Of a stretch of DNA of 64,000 nucleotides, positions 47,801 to 53,800 are shown in pieces. The translations under genes were made by a program, and so were the position numbers. Every line of letters begins with the position of its first letter. Within the stretch, counting starts at the first letter, position 1. The stretch is from Ophiura sarsii (Eukaryota > Echinodermata > Ophiuroidea > Amphilepidida > Ophiuridae), in the NCBI GenBank assembly GCA_035610835.1, contig CM069455.1, positions 354,335-418,334 on the forward strand, in the 5' to 3' direction. A model generated the notes under the pieces. It had not been told where the DNA came from. It ran no database searches and worked only from the letters and a program-made list of their open reading frames with translations.

Positions 47801-50800
47801 CAAGGCTCCATTTGGTGACCGCATGATCCAACATTGTACAGATATCTATAGGGTGTAACAAGGCTCCATTTGGTGACCGCATGATCCAACATTGTACAGA
47901 TATCTATAGGGTGTAACAAGGCTCCATTTGGTGACCGCATGATCCAACATTGTATAGATATCTATAGGGTGTAACAAGGCTCCATTTGGTGACCGCATGA
48001 TCCAACATTGTATAGATATCTATAGGGTGTAACAAGGCTCCATTTGGTGACCGCATGATCCAACATTGTACAGATATCTATAGGGTGTAACAAGGCTCCA
48101 TTTTGGTGACCGCATGATCCAACATTGTACAGATAACTATAGGGTGTAACAAGGCTCCATTTGGTGACCGCATGATCCAACATTGTACAGATATCTATAG
48201 GGTGTAACAAGGCTCCATTTGGTGACCGCATGATCCAACATTGTACAGATATCTATAGGGTGTAACAAGGCTCCATTTGGTGACCGCATGATCCAACATT
48301 GTACAGATATCTATAGGGTGTAACAAGGCTCCATTTGGTGACCGCATGATCCAACATTGTACAGATATCTATAGGGTGTAACAAGGCTCCATTTGGTGAC
48401 CGCATGATCCAACATTGTACAGATATCTATAGGGTGTAACAAGGCTCCATTTGGTGACCGCATGATCCAACATTGTACAGATATCTATAGGGTGTAACAA
48501 GGCTCCATTTGGTGACCGCATGATCCAACATTGTATAGATATCTATAGGGTGTAACAAGGCTCCATTTGGTGACCGCATGATCCAACATTGTACAGATAT
48601 CTATAGAGTGTAACAAGGCTCCATTTGGTGACCGCATGATCCAACATTGTACAGATATCTATAGGGTGTAACAAGGCTCCATTTGGTGACCGCATGATCC
48701 AACATTGTACAGATATCTATAGGGTGTAACAAGGCTCCATTTGGTGACCGCATGATCCAACATTGTACAGATAACTATAGGGTGTAACAAGGCTCCATTT
48801 GGTGACCGCATGATCCAACATTGTACAGATATCTATAGGGTGTAACAAGGCTCCATTTGGTGACCGCATGATCCAACATTGTACAGATATATATAGGGTG
48901 TAACAAGGCTCCATTTGGTGACCGCATGATCCAACATTGTATAGATATCTATAGGGTGTAACAAGGCTCCATTTGGTGACCGCATGATCCAACATTGTAC
49001 AGATATCTATAGGGTGTAACAAGGCTCCATTTGGTGACCGCATGATCCAACATTGTACAGATATCTATAGGGTGTAACAAGGCTCCATTTGGTGACCGCA
49101 TGATCCAACATTGTACAGATATCTATAGGGTGTAACAAGGCTCCATTTGGTGACCGCATGATCCAACATTGTATAGATATCTATAGGGTGTAACAAGGCT
49201 CCATTTGGTGACCGCATGATCCAACATTGTACAGATAACTATAGGGTGTAACAAGGCTCCATTTGGTGACCGCATGATCCAACATTGTACAGATATCTAT
49301 AGGGTGTAACAAGGCTCCATTTGGTGACCGCATGATCCAACATTGTACAGATATCTATAGGGTGTAACAAGGCTACAAGAGAATAAGACCGAGTTTTTTG
49401 TCGCTGTTGCCAAGCACCTTAAGCACCACATGCCTCCTGTGACACTTCGCGTTGGCAGTATGATCATCTCTCCTTCTGATAGTGTGCGCAATCTTGGCAT
49501 CATGTTTGATACTTCCATGACTATGACTGCTCATATATCATCTCTTTGCAAAAGTCTCAGTTTCCAGATGCGCAGTATCTCACGTATTAGGAGATTTCTT
49601 GATAAAGACACATGTCATCTTATAGTACGTGCCCTCATCCTTTCCAGACTTGACTACGGGAACTCTTTGTTATTTGGATCTAATTCTACTGATGTCCAAA
49701 GATTGCAAAGATTTCAAAACTGGGCCGCCAAACTGATTTGCCTTGCCGTAAAGAGAGATCATGCTACGCCTTATCTTAAAGAGCTGCATTGGCTGCCAGT
49801 TAGGGAGAGAATAACTTTCAAGATTCTTGTGTTTGTGTACAAATGTTTGAATGGCACCGCACCTGGTTATTTAACATCATGCCTCTCTCCCTACCAACCT
49901 GGACGTGCAAGTCTTCGCTCGGCATCTGACATTACACGTCTATTTGAGCCCAACTCCAACAAATTGCTTCAGTCTGCCTCTAGTCGCACTTTTTCCATTT
50001 CTGCTCCTCACATCTGGAACACTCTCAATGTCATCATCAGGGAATCGAACTCTTTAGGTATTTTCAAGAAGGCTTTAAAGAATCATTTATATCCAATCTA
50101 ATTTGTCATTCTGCCATTGGTTTTCAGGTTTTTGTGTTACTGCTTTCACTGTATTTTACATTGTTTGCTTTTTCTGGTTTTTTTTTCCACACGCGCTGCG
50201 TTCTTGATGTAGTGGCGCTATACAAATGCATTTATGTTATGTTATGTTAGGCTCCATTTGGTGACCGCATGATCCAACATTGTATAGATATCTATAGGGT
50301 GTAACAAGGCTCCATTTGGTGACCGCATGATCCAACATTGTACAGATATCTATAGGGTGTAACAAGGCTCCATTTGGTGACCGCATGATCCAACATTGTA
50401 CAGATATCTATAGGGTGTAACAAGGCTCCATTTGGTGACCGCATGATCCAACATTGTACAGATATCTATAGGGTGTAACAAGGCTCCATTTGGTGACCGC
50501 ATGATCCAACATTGTACAGATATCTATAGGGTGTAACAAGGCTCCATTTGGTGACCGCATGATCCAACATTGTATAAATATCTATAGGGTGTAACAAGGC
50601 TCCATTTGGTGACCGCATGATCCAACATTGTACAGATATCTATAGGGTGTAACAAGGCTCCATTTGGTGACCGCATGATCCAACATTGTACAGATATCTA
50701 TAGGGTGTAACAAGGCTCCATTTGGTGACCGCATGATCCAACATTGTATAGATATCTATAGGGTGTAACAAGGCTCCATTTGGTGACCGCATGATCCAAC

Positions 50801-53800
50801 ATTGTACAGATATCTATAGGGTGTAACAAGGCTCCATTTGGTGACCGCATGATCCAACATTGTACAGATATCTATAGGGTGTAACAAGGCTCCATTTGGT
50901 GACCGCATGATCCAACATTGTACAGATATCTATAGGGTGTAACAAGGCTCCATTTGGTGACCGCATGATCCAACATTGTACAGATATCTATAGGGTGTAA
51001 CAAGGCTCCATTTTGTGACCGCATGATCCAACATTGTACAGATATCTATAGGGTGTAACAAGGCTCCATTTGGTGACCGCATGATCCAACATTGTACAGA
51101 TATCTAAAGGGTGTAACAAGGCTCCATTTGGTGACCGCATGATCCAACATTGTATAGATATCTATAGGGTGTAACAAGGCTCCATTTGGTGACCGCATGA
51201 TCCAACATTGTACAGATAACTATAGGGTGTAACAAGGCTCCATTTGGTGACCGCATGATCCAACATTGTACAGATATCTATAGGGTGTAACAAGGCTCCA
51301 TTTGGTGACCGCATGATCCAACATTGTACAGATATCTATAGGGTGCAACAAGGCTCCATTTGGTGACCGCATGATCCAACATTGTATAAATATCTATAGG
51401 GTGTAACAAGGCTCCATTTGGTGACCGCATGATCCAACATTGTACAGATATCTATAGGGTGTAACAAGGCTCCATTTGGTGACCGCATGATCCAACATTG
51501 TACAGATAACTATAGGGTGTAACAAGGCTCCATTTGGTGACCGCATGATCCAACATTGTACAGATAACTATAGGGTGTAACAAGGCTCCATTTGGTGACC
51601 GCATGATCCAACATTGTACAGATAACTATAGGGTGTAACAAGGCTCCATTTGGTGACCGCATGATCCAACATTGTATAAATTATTAACGTTGTTCTTTCT
51701 CTTCACCTTTATCTCGTTTTTAGGTAAAGATGCCCACTAAATGGATGGCGATAGAGTCATTGGCATATCGTACATATTCGACTCAAAGTGATGTGTAAGT
51801 ATTAGTTAAAGACATATAGCCGGATATGGTCTCGTGGACGAATAGTCCTGCTTAGATTAGGCTTACGAGGTTAATATGATTAAGCGAATGAGATATGTAC
51901 GGTGAACGATAGATGAAATTAAAAAATAATACTGACACTTGGTGTTGGTTATCCAACCCCAGCAGTTTAGGATTAACTATTTAGTTCCAACGTGTGATGA
52001 ATTTTCTGAGTTCATATAATCAAAATCTATTTTTATCTTGAAAACAACGGAGATTCAAAATGTACGGCCATCGTGCCCTGCATCGTCTGATTATGCGATA
52101 TGTTTCATGGAACGCCCTCTGTCTGTGATTTTCCCCCAGAAATGCATTGTTGTCAAATTACATTTATAACCATTAAACTAAAATATCTTACAAAGTTACA
52201 GAGCAATACGTTTCCTAGTTACTTCAAAATCAGAATTTGAAATAAGTTATCCTGATAACAGGACGGTTTATTTTCCGAGTTTTTTTAAAAATATATTTAA
52301 GCAGCGAATGAATACATCAGGTTGAAAGCTAACAATGATTCATGCGAAAAAGAGTATCTGGATTTTTTCTTCTCTTTCATTGCAAGAATATAAGAAAAGT
52401 ATATGGTTAGATATTAATACAATACTCTCTGACGTAACAGGAAAAAAAGTAAAAGTGTCTGTGACAGATATTCTTTTTGGTTATTTTAAGGGTAACAAGA
52501 AATGTAATAATGTAAGCAATACGATTATGTCTGTGGCCAAAGGTGCATTAGCAAATTTAAATACGGAAAGCATCCAAATATTGTTGCGTTATTATTGCAT
52601 GAGCTTAGAGTTAGACGACTGACATAAATGTTGGAATTAAGTAGTTTGTAGTCATATTACTATACAATTTGAAAACATGATAACTTATTATTCAACATTT
52701 ATAGCATGAATACGTCTCGTATGGCATTTCCCAATTTAAGATACATTGTAATCAGTTTTAATGATAGATCAAGTAAGTAAGTGTTTATAATGATGAATAG
52801 AAATTATGCTATGTTATTGTAAAAGATTGAATGTATGTACAATGTAATATTGATAAGTGGCGATAAATAAACACAAAAGATAAAAAATAAAATAAAATAC
52901 ATCAGGTTTAAGCAGCAAATGAAAACATCAGGTTTAATCAGCAAATGAAAGCATCAGGTTTAATCAGTGGTGAATGTATAAAGAAGGTTTAAGCAGCGAA
53001 TGAATACAGAAGGACGAGAGCGTGTGTGAACATGGTGAAGGCAGCAACAATACTGTGCAATCCTCCAGTGGCGTAGCCAGGGGGCAGGGGGCGTTAACCC
53101 GTTGGTTCACAACGCATACCGTCGGTACATTCGTGATTTTGACCATGCGCTTCTTTTTGCCGGTTTTGAAGACAACCACATCGTCAATACAATCAAATTA
53201 TTTGCAACATAAATATTTAAGGGTGAATGAAATAATAATGTGCTAAATCGCCATTGCCTATTGATGGTTTGTTTATATTTCCACAGATGGTCTTTCGGGA
53301 TACTATTGTACGAGATGATGACATTAGGTAAAAGTTTTACTTGTGTACTTTAATTATAATTTTTTTATATTAGCAAATAACGAGTTGCAATCGGCACTTT
53401 CTTAAACAACATAAACCTGTTAAAAGTTACAATGTAAACGTAAGAAACGTTAAGTCATAAAGCTATATATCTAATCACTGTTTTCTCCTTCTTTAAATGG
53501 TTTCAAAGGTGTTACTCCCTACCCGGGAATAGCCAATCGTGACATCCTGAATCGTTTGGAGCAAGGTTACAGAATGGAACAGCCAGACGGATGTGACGAT
53601 GACGTGTGAGTATGGAGTGAATCATTTTCACGCGGCAAGCGTCTACAGACGACATTCCGAAATTTCACAAAATAGTTCAGAAAATGTCAATATTATTAAA
53701 TTTCAACACTATATTATTTAGATTCACCATGAGATATACATTAAAATAAGTACAAACATGCCTAATGTTGGTTCAGTAATTCTCTAGATAGCGTTTGAAA

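Noticed and set aside
47374..51677. The regularly repeated 58-bp array as a CRISPR array or coding repeat
   Set aside because: There are no variable spacers and units are contiguous. The host is an intron-bearing eukaryote. The minus-strand frames just read the repeat through its three phases.
52335..52622. 95-residue frame as an independent host gene
   Set aside because: It sits within an insert bounded by an 11-bp target duplication, ends in an A-rich tail and resembles a LINE C-terminus.
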